Part shown: piece by piece, positions 21,201-32,341 of the stretch
How positions within the stretch are numbered: position 1 is the stretch's first letter
Layout: every line of letters starts with the position of its first letter
NCBI RefSeq assembly: GCF_949628265.1
Contig: NC_088790.1
Coordinates: 32,492,545 to 32,556,544, forward strand
Length of the DNA: 64,000 bases
Source of the DNA: Cloeon dipterum
Taxonomy: Eukaryota; Arthropoda; Insecta; Ephemeroptera; Baetidae
Reading direction: 5' to 3'
Position numbers and translations under genes: made by a program
The notes under the pieces: model-generated
Seen by the model: the letters and a program-made list of their open reading frames with translations, nothing else
The model's database searches: none
Told to the model about the DNA's origin: nothing

Positions 21201-23491
21201 ATCTTTGCCCACGACCCCTTATCGGACAGGCCTTGGAAAGGGCTTTGACCTGCGGTACTCAAACGACCTTTTTCAGGGTACCCCGACCTGAGATCCGGTT
21301 TTAAATGCTTTTTCTTTAATTTTGAACTCATTTGTCGATACTCTATGACGATTTTCCCCCTCGCCTGTCACTGACCTTCCTCTGGTCACGCAACCTGAGG
21401 TTTATCTGGTGCAAGGCACTTATTTTAATATTAAAATCATTACAGATTCTTGAGTGCATCAGGACAGGCGTGGAGAAGGGTCCAGTAGCTGGCTACGAGG
21501 CGGAGAGCAGAGGCTTCGGCGAGTTGGCCGTGACGCCCGAGTGCAAGGGACTGATCAGCCTGTTCTACGGACAGACCGAGTGCAAGAAAAACCGCTTCGG
21601 CGCCCACCAGCATCCGATCAAGACGGTGGCCGTGCTCGGCGCCGGCCTCATGGGCGCCGGCATTGCCCACGTCTCCGTCGACAAGGGCTACCACGTCATC
21701 CTGAAGGACACCAGCCAGGCCGGTCTTGGCAGGGGACAGTCCCAGATCCAGTCTGGATTCGACAGGATGGTCAAGAGGAGGAGGATTTCCGCGTAAGTTT
21801 CTGAAATCACTGAAAATATTCAATTTATCGCTAAATTTTTCATTCAGGTTCGATCGTGACGTGATTTTGAACAACCTGGAGCCTACCCTGAGCTACGAAG
21901 GCCTGAGGAAGGCGGACATCGTGATCGAGGCCGTGTTCGAGGACATCAACCTGAAGCACAAGGTGATCAAGGAGGTGGAGCAGTACATTCCGGAGCATTG
22001 CATCTTCGCGTCCAACACGAGCGCCCTGCCCATCTCGGACATCGCCAAGGCCAGCAAGCGCCCTGACAAGGTGATCGGCATGCACTATTTCTCGCCCGTG
22101 GACAAAATGCAGCTGCTCGAGATCATCACAACGGACAAGACCTCCAAGGACACGACCGCCGCTGCCGTTGCCTGCGGCCTCAAGCAGGGAAAGGTCGTCA
22201 TCACCGTCAAGGACGGCCCTGGATTCTACACCACCAGAATCTTGTCCGCCATGTTGGCTGAGGCCATCAGACTGCTTCAGGAGGGAGTCGACCCGAAAAC
22301 GCTTGACAATTTGACCAAGAAGTACGGTTTCCCGGTCGGTGGCGCCACCCTGAGCGATGAAGTCGGCCTCGACGTCGCTGCCCACATCGCCGATTACCTT
22401 GGCAAGACCTTCGGCGAACGTTTCGCCGGAGGAGACCCCAACATGCTCAAGGACATGGTTTCCAACGGATTCCTCGGTCGCAAGAGCGGCAAGGGATGCT
22501 TCATCTACGAGAAGAACTCGAAGAGCAGGGAGATCAACACCGACGCCGTGGCTATCATGCAAAAGTACAAACAGGAGCCACGCGGCTCAACCGCCCCCGA
22601 AGACCAGCAGCTGAGGATGGTCAGCCGATTCGTCAACGAAGCCGTCATGTGCCTGCAGGAGGGCATTCTCGCCAGTCCCGTGAGTACAATTTTTAAAATT
22701 ATCGCTTGGAATCTTCAATTAATTTATATAGAGTGCTGGAATATCATTTTTAACACTGCCAATCGATTCCTGAGGGTTTAATTAGGTCAGATAGCCGATT
22801 CACTCTGTAAAGCACTTGATTTTTCGTGCAGAAAACCGTCAAGAACGTAAAAACCGTTACTTTGGCGGTTTAATTGGTTTAAAGAACGCTACTGACCAAT
22901 CAGAGAAGGAAGCGGAATTCTGATTGGGCTATGACGTAGTGACGAAAGCGCCACAGCGGCATCAACGAATATAAGAACGCGATAACAGATGGGAAAGCAA
23001 AGAATCTTACGCAGATTGAGCAGTCACGTGACTCAATTCCACCATCTCATTGGCCAATAGGAGGCATTCGCTCCCTTCCCTTTTCTTGCGTTACCCCCTC
23101 CACTGTAAGGCGTGAAGTCATGCGCAGTAGAGTCACGTGACTGCTGGAACTGCGTTAAATTCTTTGCCGCGTTCTCAAACTTCGTCAGCCAATAAGAATC
23201 GGTATTTTCATCATTTCTGCATGTTCTGCCGAATTTTCGATCTGCTCACCTTCAGAAATCAGATTGGTGACGAGAATTTTTGTCCCGCAGCTTGAAGGAG
23301 ACATCGGTGCCGTGTTCGGTCTGGGCTTCCCGCCCTTCACCGGCGGCCCATTCCGGTTCGTGGACCGCTTCGGCGCCGACAAGCTGGTGGCCAAGATGGA
23401 AGAGTACAAGCAGCACTACGGCGTCGCCTTCGACGCCTGCCAGCTGCTCAAGGACCACGCCAAGGATTCCAGCAAGAAGTTCTACAAATAA
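18263..23491 (+). CDS. HADHA: Mitochondrial trifunctional protein subunit alpha (enoyl-CoA hydratase / 3-hydroxyacyl-CoA dehydrogenase)
   Basis: Catalyses the hydration and NAD-dependent dehydrogenation steps of long-chain fatty-acid beta-oxidation on the mitochondrial inner membrane, in complex with the beta (thiolase) subunit. Exons: 18263-18335, 19077-19183, 19238-19510, 20235-20485, 20541-20745, 21446-21792, 21848-22679, 23291-23491; spliced 762 aa, essentially the vertebrate length. The N-terminus is a basic targeting peptide ([20 protein letters not shown]). The crotonase domain has [21 protein letters not shown] ending in Glu151, and [17 protein letters not shown] with Glu173, both catalytic. 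The dehydrogenase domain has the Rossmann motif [17 protein letters not shown] and the catalytic His498 in [13 protein letters not shown], whose last residue is the conserved Glu510. It ends KDSSKKFYK. Introns 3 and 5 hold R3 repeats and intron 7 an R5-type palindrome. Poly(A) signals: AATAAA at 23842 and 23966. Confidence 0.98.
19727..20214. repeat. R3 repeat in HADHA intron 3
   Basis: Blocks in order: GGCGAGTCTAACCAACTTTG, TTTTCGGGGCCCTATGGGCC, TTGGTACCAATCGAAGCCCC, ACCTCATCAGACACGTCTC, GACCTTTTTCAGGGTA. The same order recurs at 20876-21405, one intron downstream. Non-coding. Confidence 0.75.
20876..21405. repeat. R3 repeat in HADHA intron 5
   Basis: Second direct copy of the 19727-20214 repeat in the same gene: GGCGAGTCTAAAAATCTTTA, TTTTCGGGGCCCAGGCGGGG, TTGGTACCAATCGATGCCCC, GACCTTTTTCAGGGTACCCC, CTGACCTTCCTCTGGTC. 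Confidence 0.75.
22935..23175. repeat. R5-type palindromic repeat, copy 2 (HADHA intron 7)
   Basis: Inverted repeat with AAAGAATCTTACGCAG / CTGCGTTAAATTCTTTG ends, GTCACGTGAC twice (23023-23032 and 23132-23141) and a central TTGGCCAAT. Nearby to the left (about 22755) is a lone R1-like terminus (CCAATCGATTCCTGAGGGT). Confidence 0.7.
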
Positions 23492-24369
23492 TTATGCGAT
23501 TATTTTAACCAACTCGATTTTTCAAGAACGTAAGGCTGCCTTTGTAAAGTTAATAGCGCTATTTTTGTACCCCTTGGCGCAGTCCGTACCATTCATTATT
23601 TCGCATACGACAAAGTCTGATCAATATTTCCGTGTTGATTGAAGGTTAAACTGCTCTGTTACTTTTTGTTGTCACTTCGGATGGAAAAGAATGATGTGTG
23701 TAAATGCGCGGACGTCGAACCTGTACTACTTCTTTTCAAATCTATTGATCACAGAAAGGACTACTCCCACTAAACTTGTTCTTTATTAGACATGTACATT
23801 TTAAAAAAAGAGAAGCTTTCTGAAATCAGTTTGTTGTTGATAATAAAAAATACAAAATTAGTACCTTGCCTCTTATTGTTGCATTTTCATCCCATCAGAA
23901 GAAATCATTTTATTAATTAGTGTGTAGTGCACAGTCTTTGAAACTCTTACATAGGATTTTTTCGGAATAAACCCACATTTTTGTCAGTTTTAAGAAAATT
24001 TGACAAGTTCCTCCGCGTCTCTCCTTACCTGACTCCCATCTCTGTGAATTCACGCAAGAATTTTGCTTTCATAGTAGAATTCGGACATCTTGTACATCAA
24101 AACTGTAAATTTAATATGTTAAAACTCGTTAACGAATCCAAATTCTGAAAAATTCTTACGAAAAGTGGCAAATTTCCGTAAATTCTTGCATGATGGTGCA
24201 ATAGCTCATTGAACTCTTCAACTCTTGGCGCGCTCATCATCCGTATGCGGTGGGCGCACCACGCCCCCTTCTGCTCTGTTGACAATCAGGTGAGAGCGAG
24301 CAATGGCGGCCATCCGGGCAGCGAGATACGTGTGCCGTGGCCGAGAATGATAAGCGCAAACCGGCCACA
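23492..24369. other. HADHA 3' UTR and golgin-97 upstream region
   Basis: HADHA 3' UTR with poly(A) signals AATAAA at 23842-23847 and 23966-23971. The golgin-97 promoter and leader should lie in the GC-richer 24220-24369. No ORF of note. A GTG-initiated extension of the golgin frame from 24337 is not credible as a start. Confidence 0.55.
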
Positions 24370-27300
24370 ATGTTCGCGAATTTGAAAAACAAAATCAGAG
24401 AAGAGACGGGCGGCGACCTGCCGCAGCTCGGGCCCAAACACCTCGGCCATGGCCGCCTCAGCAGGGGCAGCAAGGGCGGCTCCACCTCCAGCATGTGTTC
24501 AGAACAGGACAATTCCATGCTCAAGGTACGCAAAATAGCCGGATTAATCAATTTAGTCAATTTAGTTGGGCATTTCTTTCATTTTGATAGGCCGGCATGA
24601 ATTAATTTGTATTTTAATTGGGTTTAATGACTGATTTTTGGGCCTGCTTGTCCGTGTCTTCACCTGTCAAAAAAATTCTCGACTCTCGACACGCCCAATT
24701 TGCTCTCAAATCTTATCTTTTGAACTGCTTCAAATGCTTTCCCTTCAATTTGTTTCAACCGCCTTGTTGGCGTAACGTTTAAATTGAATTAAAGTCTTTA
24801 GTTGAGAAAGCCAGAGAAAAGCTTTTATAAATGTTGACATTCGGTTTTTCAGCCCAAGGTAGACTGGCAGCTGCAGGCGGAGACCCTGCTCTGCGAAAAG
24901 GCTGTGCTGGAGGAGGAGAAGTCGGACCTGGTCAAGAAAAACCTCGAGTTGGCTGAGCAGCTCAAGGGGGCCACTGGTAATTAATTCAATAATTTTATTT
25001 TTTTAAATAATTTAACTCGATTAATTGCAGCTTACAGGCAAAAGGCCATTCAGTACCAGGAGGATTTGGACCAACTGGAAGGCTTCCAGACTCAGGAAAT
25101 AGCCAAAGTCAAGCATTTGGTAAATTTAATTGTCTCCTTTTTGTAATTTATTACTTTATTGATGTTTCCCGGCAGCTACTTGAAAGAGAACAGCAGTTGA
25201 GCGAGGCCCAAACGTCTCTGGGCAAAGCGCAAACGGAGATTTCCAGACTGAGATCGATTCAGGACCAGTTGGCGCATCTGCAGGTAAGCTTTTTCATCTT
25301 GGCACTGTTGTGAATGGGTTCCCCAAGCTTATTTCGCAAAATTTGATAAAATTCGATAATCGCACAGCTTCGTTTATTTTGTAAATTGTCAAAAAGGCTT
25401 TTGCTAAAACGTGATAAAAAGATGGTTAGTAAATAATGAAATAATATTATTCCGCACTTGTGAGATTCACGCCTTTGCTTTGCAGCAGAATTGTGTAAAT
25501 AAAAAAACCCTGTAATGTATGGTTGCCAGATTATTTGATTGTAAAAAGCGCATTGGATGGCAACCATAATAATTGTGTCACCGGCTTGCATGCTTCTCTG
25601 TGGTGAAACAAACGCACGCTGCACCTGATTGTGTGTCTGTGTGATTCGAAAAACCTGTGCGCGCGTTTCCACTCTCGACGAACAACCATGGTATGGCTAG
25701 TCGTCACCAAAAAAAAATCAAACATTTCAATCCAGACCGCATACATCCTCTGCGTGGTTTTTGCGTTTTGAAGTTAATTTTTTAATTGTGGTTGATAAGA
25801 TGTTATAATTATTTCCTCTGCATTGACACAAAATTGTTAATTTTATTTAAAATTTCTTACTGCGTGTGGTGAAAAAATTTTTGATTCTGTTTCCAGATAG
25901 AAAAATTATTATTTTCTATTTGGTGAGTCATTTAAAATGAAAACTATCGTTCCAAAATTTCTTAACTCTTGCGCATTTGTTGATAAATTTGGTGTTTCTG
26001 TTGAAAGAATCGGAGGAAATAACCTCTGTTTGAACGATTGGAATTCAAAAAATAAAATACCGGAAATACAAAATAAAATAAATAATAAATAATTTTTCTT
26101 GGCGTATTAATTAAAAATAAAAATTATATTTGCGTTCGTTCCAATCGATTCCTGAGGGTCGAAATAATTTTTCCGGTCCAGAGGGGAGACGCATGCGCAA
26201 AAGATTCAAGCGTTTTGCGCGCGAAAGCAACGTGCGTTTTGCTTTTTGTTCCTCTACTTTACATTTTTCGACCCTCAGGAATCAAAATGGCGTCAAATTG
26301 ATATAGAAAAAGAATCAAAAATTCATTCCCGGGCAAATTAAAAACGCAAAAGCCGCAAAAATCCATGTTCGAGTGAAGCCGAATAAAATTTTTGGATCGG
26401 CAAGCAAGGCGAGGAGTGCGGAATGGTCGATTTCGTTGAGAGCTTCAAGCGCAAGGTCAGGTTTTTTGAGCAGAACGAGTGGGCGTCGGCGGCGGCTGCG
26501 GGAGTGCGCGTGCGCCGCAGCGGCAAGATGGCTGACGCGAGTGCGGCGTTTGCGCAGGACTCGCTGGACGCGGAGCGGCACAGCGGCGAGCAGGCGCGCC
26601 AGCGGCTGACGATGCGGCTGGAGGAGAGCGAGCAGGAGCGGCTGGTGCTGGCCGAGAAGCTGGCCAAGGTGAGCTCGCTGGTGGAGGCGAGCAGGAGCGG
26701 CCAGGACCAGGTGGCCGCCGCCCTCGAGCAGGCCTCGCGGCTCGCCGAGCAGCGCCTCGAGGAGGCCAGGCTCGAACTGGCCGACGTCAAGGCCAAGTGG
26801 TGCCAGCAGGTGACCGCGCTCGAGACGCAGGTGGCGCGGCTCTCGGTGCAGGCCGGCGAGGAGGGCGTCGAGCGGCGCGCCGCCGAAGAACGCCTCCGAC
26901 TCGCCGAGAAGAGCCTCGCCACCCTCGCCGCGCAGCTCGAGCAAAAGGTTAGCCTCGACGATCCCGACGACGAAGACGAAATCCTCTTTGACCACGCCTG
27001 ACCCTCCACCCCTCACCTAACTTTCACCCGCTGCTTTTTTATTTAAATAGTAGAACAGGGTTGCATAATTTTATTAATAACTGGTTTTCCCGCTCAACTT
27101 TTGCCATGGTTTGTGGAATTTGGAAAATTAATCACCCTGGAAATGTTCGAGACAAAAACCATGACTGACTTTAAGGATTGGATGTTTTAGCTTTTGGTGA
27201 AATCATTCAAACAGATGTGCATTTACAGCAAATTAGGTGTAAATCGCTGTAAGAACGGTACATTTTACTGTTTTCCGCGCGACAAGTGCTCCTCCTGTAG

Positions 27301-30300
27301 CTAAAGAGTTGAATTAGCGATTCATAATCGCAGAATCACGTCAAAACTAGATTTAATTGCTAAAAATCACGAAAATCGGATAAAAACAGCAAGAATTCTT
27401 TGCTAGAAAAATCCTCGACGCTGATTGGTTGGCGCTAAACAGCTGCTGCGGTTGCCTGGCAACAGCTTTCATGTCAAGTGAACTGCGCGGGAGAATCTGA
27501 CTTGCGAGTTGTCAGCCAATCAGCGTCGAGGATTCTTCTAGCACAGAATTCTTGCTGATTTTTCCGATTCATTCGGAATTAAATCAACTTTTGATGTGTT
27601 TCTGCGAATATACATTGATAGAAAGAGTTGATTTATCGATTTGTAAACGCAGAAATCAATTAAAAGTCGATTAAAAACACGAAAATCGGAGAAAGCAGCA
27701 ATAATTCTTTGCTCAGAGAATCCTCGACGCTGATTGGCCGACGCAAAACGTTTGTCAACTGCTGCCGCGGTTGCTTAGCAACAAATCACGTGCATTGAGA
27801 ATTGCGCGGGAGTTGTTGACATGCGAATTGTCAGCCAATCAGCTTCGAGGATTCTTGGATCTAAGAATTCTTGCGGATTTACGCCCATATTTGTGATTTT
27901 ATCCTGAATTAAATCAAATTTTAATGCGATTCTGCGCATATAAATCTATAGACCAACTCTTTAGCTGTGGTTTTCGAGAATTTTCCCGCTTATTGATTAT
28001 CACACGATTTTTTGCAAAGATTTCTCCAAAATATTACCGTCGAATCCTAAGAGTATCATTATCAGGACAAATTTAAAGAAATTGCAGGAAAAAAGGCAAG
28101 ATTTGTGAGAGTGACAAAATCAGTGTATTTATTAGCCCTGAATAATTAAAACCGATTAAATGAATTTATTTTAAAATTATACCTTCAATTTTTTAAAAAT
28201 ATTTAATTATTTACTAATATTAAATTGACGAAAGAACCAAAACAATTTTAAAATTATGCTGATTGTCTTTTTATATAAATAGTTAATCTAGTTGGTTGAT
28301 TAGGGCGCACGAATTTTAATTTAATATGTAATTTATAAAGTTCTTATTTACTTCAAGCTGCGCACAATCTAGTTGAAATTGTGATAAAAGTCCGCTATAA
28401 CACGTCACTAAAATTCGAATGCATTAAAATGACAAAAGACTCACCTTTCTAATTAAAATTGCCTCTTTTGTCCCCTATATTCTGCTTCGTATTGACATTT
28501 TTAAATAGTTTTAGAATTGTTTAACCTGTATAAAAAGATTAGTGCTTTGTTTTCGTTCCTAAATCGCACTCGAAACCCTCATCCTCGTATTTTAGGCTAA
28601 TTTATTTTTACAACTCGTGCAATAAACACTCTGTGATGTCTTATAATTTGTTGCGCAATCGATTATTCCTATTTTTCTTGCGTTCATTTGATAATACTGC
28701 AAAGCACAGGATTATTACTACTTGGTTTCTCTCCATGTGTGGTTTAAAAAAATAAATTAAACATTTTTCGTTCCGACTAACCATCCTTTTTGTGTTTTGA
28801 CACCCCTGAATTAATTAATTTAATTAATTAAAATAAATTGAGCCCGGCATGCGGTTGCTGGATGGCGAGTGAAACGCACGTGTGTCCTTGCAGGAGGAAA
28901 AGTGTAGCGTGTCTAGTCTGGAGGCGGCCAACGCGCGGCTCGAGCTGCTGCTGGCCGACGCCAAGGCCGAGGCCCAAGCGGCGGCCGCCGACGGCGCCAA
29001 CGCGGCCGCCGAGCTCGAGCAGAGCCGCGCGGCCGAGCGGTGGGCGGCGGCCGCGCTCGCCCAGGCGCAGCAGGCCCACCAGCGGCTTCTCGGGGACAAG
29101 GAGGACGCCGGCAAGCGGATGGAAGAGCTCGAGGCCGAGAAAAAGGCGCTCGACACGGAGAAAAAGGGGCTTCAAGCCGAGACGAAGGCGCTGCAGGCGG
29201 AAAACTTGGCTCTCAAACTGTGCAGCCAGCACCTGGAAAGCGTCGAGGCGGAGAAAAAGGCGCTCGAGGCCAAATGTGCGCAGCTCGAGGCCAACCAACG
29301 CAACCTGCAGCTCGAGGAAACCATGCAGAGCACGGTAAATCCACTTTTTATTAATTCAATCCATATATTATTGCTTTAAAAATCAGTTTTTTATTTTCTC
29401 TGAACAGCCACGGCTGAAAGAGGGCGTAACTCGCGGGAATTGTGAAAAGGGGGCGTGGTTCCACGGGAAATAATCAATAATGGGGCGTGGCGCGTGCTGG
29501 AATGCATGAAAAATTCGTACAAATCAACGGTTTTCGATCAGAATTCGCGGGAATTTTGTAAAAGGGGCGTGGTCCCTATGAAAATTTAAAAATAGGCGTG
29601 GCGTGTGTTGCCAAGCACTGGAAAATCGTTAAATTTGATGTTTTTACTGAGAACACCAACGAATTCAACAAAAGGTGCGTGGCTCCTTGGAAAAACTAAA
29701 CACGAATTTTATGTTTTTTTAATCCAGGGATTTATTATGATTGCAGATATCGCGTTTGGAGGGAGAGTGTTCGTTGCTGGGCGAGAGGACGCGTGAGATG
29801 GAAAAGCAGATGGCCGAGGCAAACGCGGAAAAGGACGAGTTGCAGTTGAGAAACGCCAGCCTGTCGCAGCAAAGCGAACTCCACTGCAAGGAGTTGCAGG
29901 AGGAAATCTCGGAGCTTAAGGCCAGCCTAGCCAAACAGGTATTTCAATTTTTTTTTTTTTTTTTAATTTAAAACAGGGCTTAGCCAAGAGTTGAATTATC
30001 GGTTCAAAATCGAAGAATCGCGTCAAAAGTTGATTTAATTGCGAATGAAATCACGAAAAACGGATAAAAACAGCAAGAATTCTTAGTTTAAAAAAAATCA
30101 ACGACGCTGATTGGTTGACGCAAAACGCGTGTCAACAGCTCCCTAGGTTGCCTAGCAACAGCTTTCATTTGTAGTGAATTGCGCGGGAGAATCTGACTTG
30201 CGCGTTGTCAGCCAATCAGCATCGAGGATTCTTCCAGTAAAGAATTCTTGCTGTTTTCTCCGATTTATCACGTTTTTATTTCCAATTAAATCGTTTTAAA

Positions 30301-31637
30301 TCAACTTTTAATGTGTTTCTGCGATTATTCAATAATGGATTGCGCGGGAGAATCTGACTTTGCGAGTTGTCAGCCAATCAGCGCCGAAGATTCTTCCAGT
30401 AAAGAATCCTTGTTGATTTCTCTGATTTTCGTGTTTTCATTCGCAATTAAACCGGTTTAATTCCACGTTTTGTGTGTTTTAACGATTGTAATTCGATAGG
30501 AAAACAGTAACACTGCTTGTAGACACGAAACAAACGGTTTATAGCAGAATTAATAGCAGCAAAATCCCAATGAAATAATTATTCTTTCTGCTGAATTGCT
30601 GATTCGACTAATAAAAAATAAAAATGAATGGTTGCAGGCGCCAAAGTCACAAATTGACGAGCTTAACAACAAGATAAGTGATCTTGAGGCGCAGATCGCC
30701 GAGAAGAATAAAGTGAGCCACCTCATTACTGCTTTTTTATTCTCGACTTGACTCTCCTTTCTTTTGTCCGACCAGAATAACAAAGTGTTAACCCAAAGAC
30801 TGGCAGACATGAAGAAAACTCTGCAGAAGGAGATGAAGAGCACGGACGCGGTAATGCCGCCCCAGCAGCTGCAGCAGCAACAACAACAACTGCCGTCCGC
30901 CGACAAGATGGAAAACAACGTCGACGTCAACCACGAATACTTGAAACACGTAGTCTTGAAATTCTTCACGAGCAAAGAATACGAAGTGGTATGTCAGCTC
31001 GATTTTTATAAATTTTGGTTTAAAGACCGTCTTTGACGAGGTTTCTGAGCCCACCAATCGTTTCTTGAGGATCGAATTATGTGAAATTGATATTTTTCCC
31101 GTTAAAAAAGTGCAGCGTCACGTGCGAACTTTTTTCCCGCCAAAACAAATTAATGCGATAAGTGCGCACGCGTCACAGCTGGTTTGAGCAACAATGACTT
31201 CTTTGTCAGATCCAGCTAGCTCTGACGCATGCGCAATTCTCGCATTTATTTGTTTTGGCGGGAAAAAAATTCTTACGTCGCGCTGCACTTTTTTAACGGA
31301 ATAAACATCAATTTTACATAATTCGACCCTCAGGAATCGATTTCAGGGCCCAGAAACCTCGTCAAAGGCCGTCTTAAATTATTATGAGCCATATTCTATC
31401 GATTTTTGGTGTTAAAATCTCTTTTCTTCCATCGATCTCTTGAAAAATGCCTAATTTGTCCCTTTTTTTTATGTTTTTCAGGCTCAGCACCTAATAAAAG
31501 CCGTGGCGACGTTGTTGCACTTCACGCCGGAGGAGGAGCGCCTTTTGCGAGAAACCCTGGACTGGAAGATGTCCTGGTTCGGCAGCAAACCCAAGCTGGC
31601 GGGAAACAACTCGCCTCGCAGCTTTCCGCCCAGCTAA
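24370..31637 (+). CDS. GOLGA1: Golgin-97, GRIP-domain trans-Golgi tether
   Basis: Coiled-coil tether of the trans-Golgi, recruited by Arl1 through its GRIP domain, that captures endosome-derived vesicles. Exons: 24370-24525, 24853-24976, 25031-25119, 25176-25283, about 26474-26947, 28894-29334, 29747-29938, 30638-30712, 30776-30988, 31482-31637; spliced 675 aa, with all phases consistent. The N-terminus [15 protein letters not shown] matches the golgin family start. The middle is Glu/Gln/Ala/Leu-rich coiled coil. The C-terminus is a GRIP domain (about 605-660: [43 protein letters not shown]) with the Arl1-contacting Tyr in EYLKHVV; a short Gln run precedes it. The left edge of exon 5 (acceptor TTTTTTGAGCAG) is the least certain boundary. 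Reading through the donor at 26948 adds an acidic tail ([16 protein letters not shown]) and a stop, a possible GRIP-less isoform. Poly(A) signal AATAAA at 31881. Confidence 0.93.
26141..26288. repeat. Short R1-terminus palindrome (golgin intron 4)
   Basis: CCAATCGATTCCTGAGGGTCGAAA at the left is mirrored by TTTCGACCCTCAGGAATC at the right. The interior differs from other R1 copies and lacks the CCCGCC words, though ACGCATGCGC is present. It is a short subfamily or internally rearranged copy. Confidence 0.6.
27298..27968. repeat. R2 repeat, double unit (golgin intron 5)
   Basis: Outer ends GTAGCTAAAGAGTTGAA and CCAACTCTTTAGCTG are inverted. Inside are two consecutive units, each a palindrome with GATTGGTTGGCG or GATTGGCCGACG on the left and GTCAGCCAATCAGCGTCGAG (or a variant) on the right, around GCGGTTGCCTGGCAACAGC-like loops. 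Mirrored CCAAT words are prominent. Other copies: 29977-30505, 43664-44013, 55699-56037, 57541-57883. Confidence 0.8.
29400..29725. repeat. Degenerate tandem repeat in golgin intron 6
   Basis: The word series TCGCGGGAATT(GT)...AAAAGGGGGCGTGG recurs near 29432, 29548 and, more weakly, near 29660, at a spacing of about 115 bp. Each is followed by a GGGCGTGGC-like word. Related words occur near 15685 and 51930. Confidence 0.45.
29977..30505. repeat. R2 repeat (golgin intron 7)
   Basis: Begins CCAAGAGTTGAATTATCGG and contains GACGCTGATTGGTTGACGC, GTTGCCTAGCAACAGC, GCGTTGTCAGCCAATCAGC and a second, partial right arm (GAGTTGTCAGCCAATCAGCG near 30365). This suggests an imperfect duplication of one arm. 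Confidence 0.7.
31020..31377. repeat. R1 palindromic repeat, copy 5 (last golgin intron)
   Basis: TTTAAAGACCGTCTTTGACG at the left and CGTCAAAGGCCGTCTTAAAT at the right. Mirrored CCCGCC and GGCGGG words and mirrored GCGCACGCG / GACGCATGCGC words. It lies between the two exons that encode the GRIP domain. Confidence 0.85.
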
Positions 31638-32341
31638 CAATCATTTGCCAGCTTCTTGGACATTCCTTTGTAAATAAATTGGTTGGTGCGAACCTACCCT
31701 TCACCCACGAGAACACACGATTAATTTATTGTTGTTGCGTTAACAAACACTATTCAACTTTCTATTTCTTAGAGAAATATTTGTTAAATATTATACGAAA
31801 AACATTTTGTCATAAATAAGTGCTTGGATGATGATTGCTGTTGAAAGAAAGAAAGTGAAACTTTTAAGACTCTAGAGCTAAATAAAAAGTGAAATTGGAT
31901 ATCTAAATTTTGGTTTTTATTTCTGCGAATTGGAGGTGTTAGAAATTAGGGAAATTAGCTTAAAGGGGAGTGATTTTAAAAATGATATTACATTTAAATT
32001 CGGAGCATCAGTGCGCCAAAATTATATTTTTCGAATATTACTGCGGTTACTCGTCTCAAACTGGTCTAGATAATCAAAGTGGTCTAAGGGTGCTAATAAT
32101 TCAACCCCTTTTTGCACCCTGAATACTATTTTGATAAATTTTAAACGTTTTTCTTTCACGGGTTGCGTAAAAAAGCGATAAAACCATTTTAAAACACAAC
32201 GATAAGGAGCGAGCAACAACAGAAAACAAATGCGTGGCCGAAATAAATCATAAAAAATATAATTTGAATCTCTTTATTGAATTAATCACATGCCGAAATA
32301 AATGCAATTAGTGATCCTCGTCCGGAACTTGAAGATGTTTG
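31638..32341. other. Convergent 3' region between golgin-97 (+) and the Kazal protein (-)
   Basis: Golgin 3' UTR with AATAAA at 31881-31886. AATAAA on the minus strand (TTTATT at 32273-32278) suits the Kazal gene, about 65 bp past its stop. The AT-rich remainder (31930-32220) shows nothing I recognise. Confidence 0.55.

Noticed and set aside
21840-22562. 240-codon minus-strand ORF within HADHA exon 7
   Set aside because: Antisense shadow of a long conserved exon whose sense product matches HADHA with catalytic residues at the expected positions.
25259-25746. Minus-strand ORFs (71-137 codons) in golgin intron 4
   Set aside because: No recognisable domain, no splice or promoter signal, and overlaps a golgin exon at one end.
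26315-27016. Minus-strand ORFs of over 220 codons opposite golgin exon 5
   Set aside because: GC-rich coiled-coil coding sequence leaves antisense frames open; the Leu/Ser-Ala-rich products have no recognisable feature. The plus-strand frame fits golgin phases.
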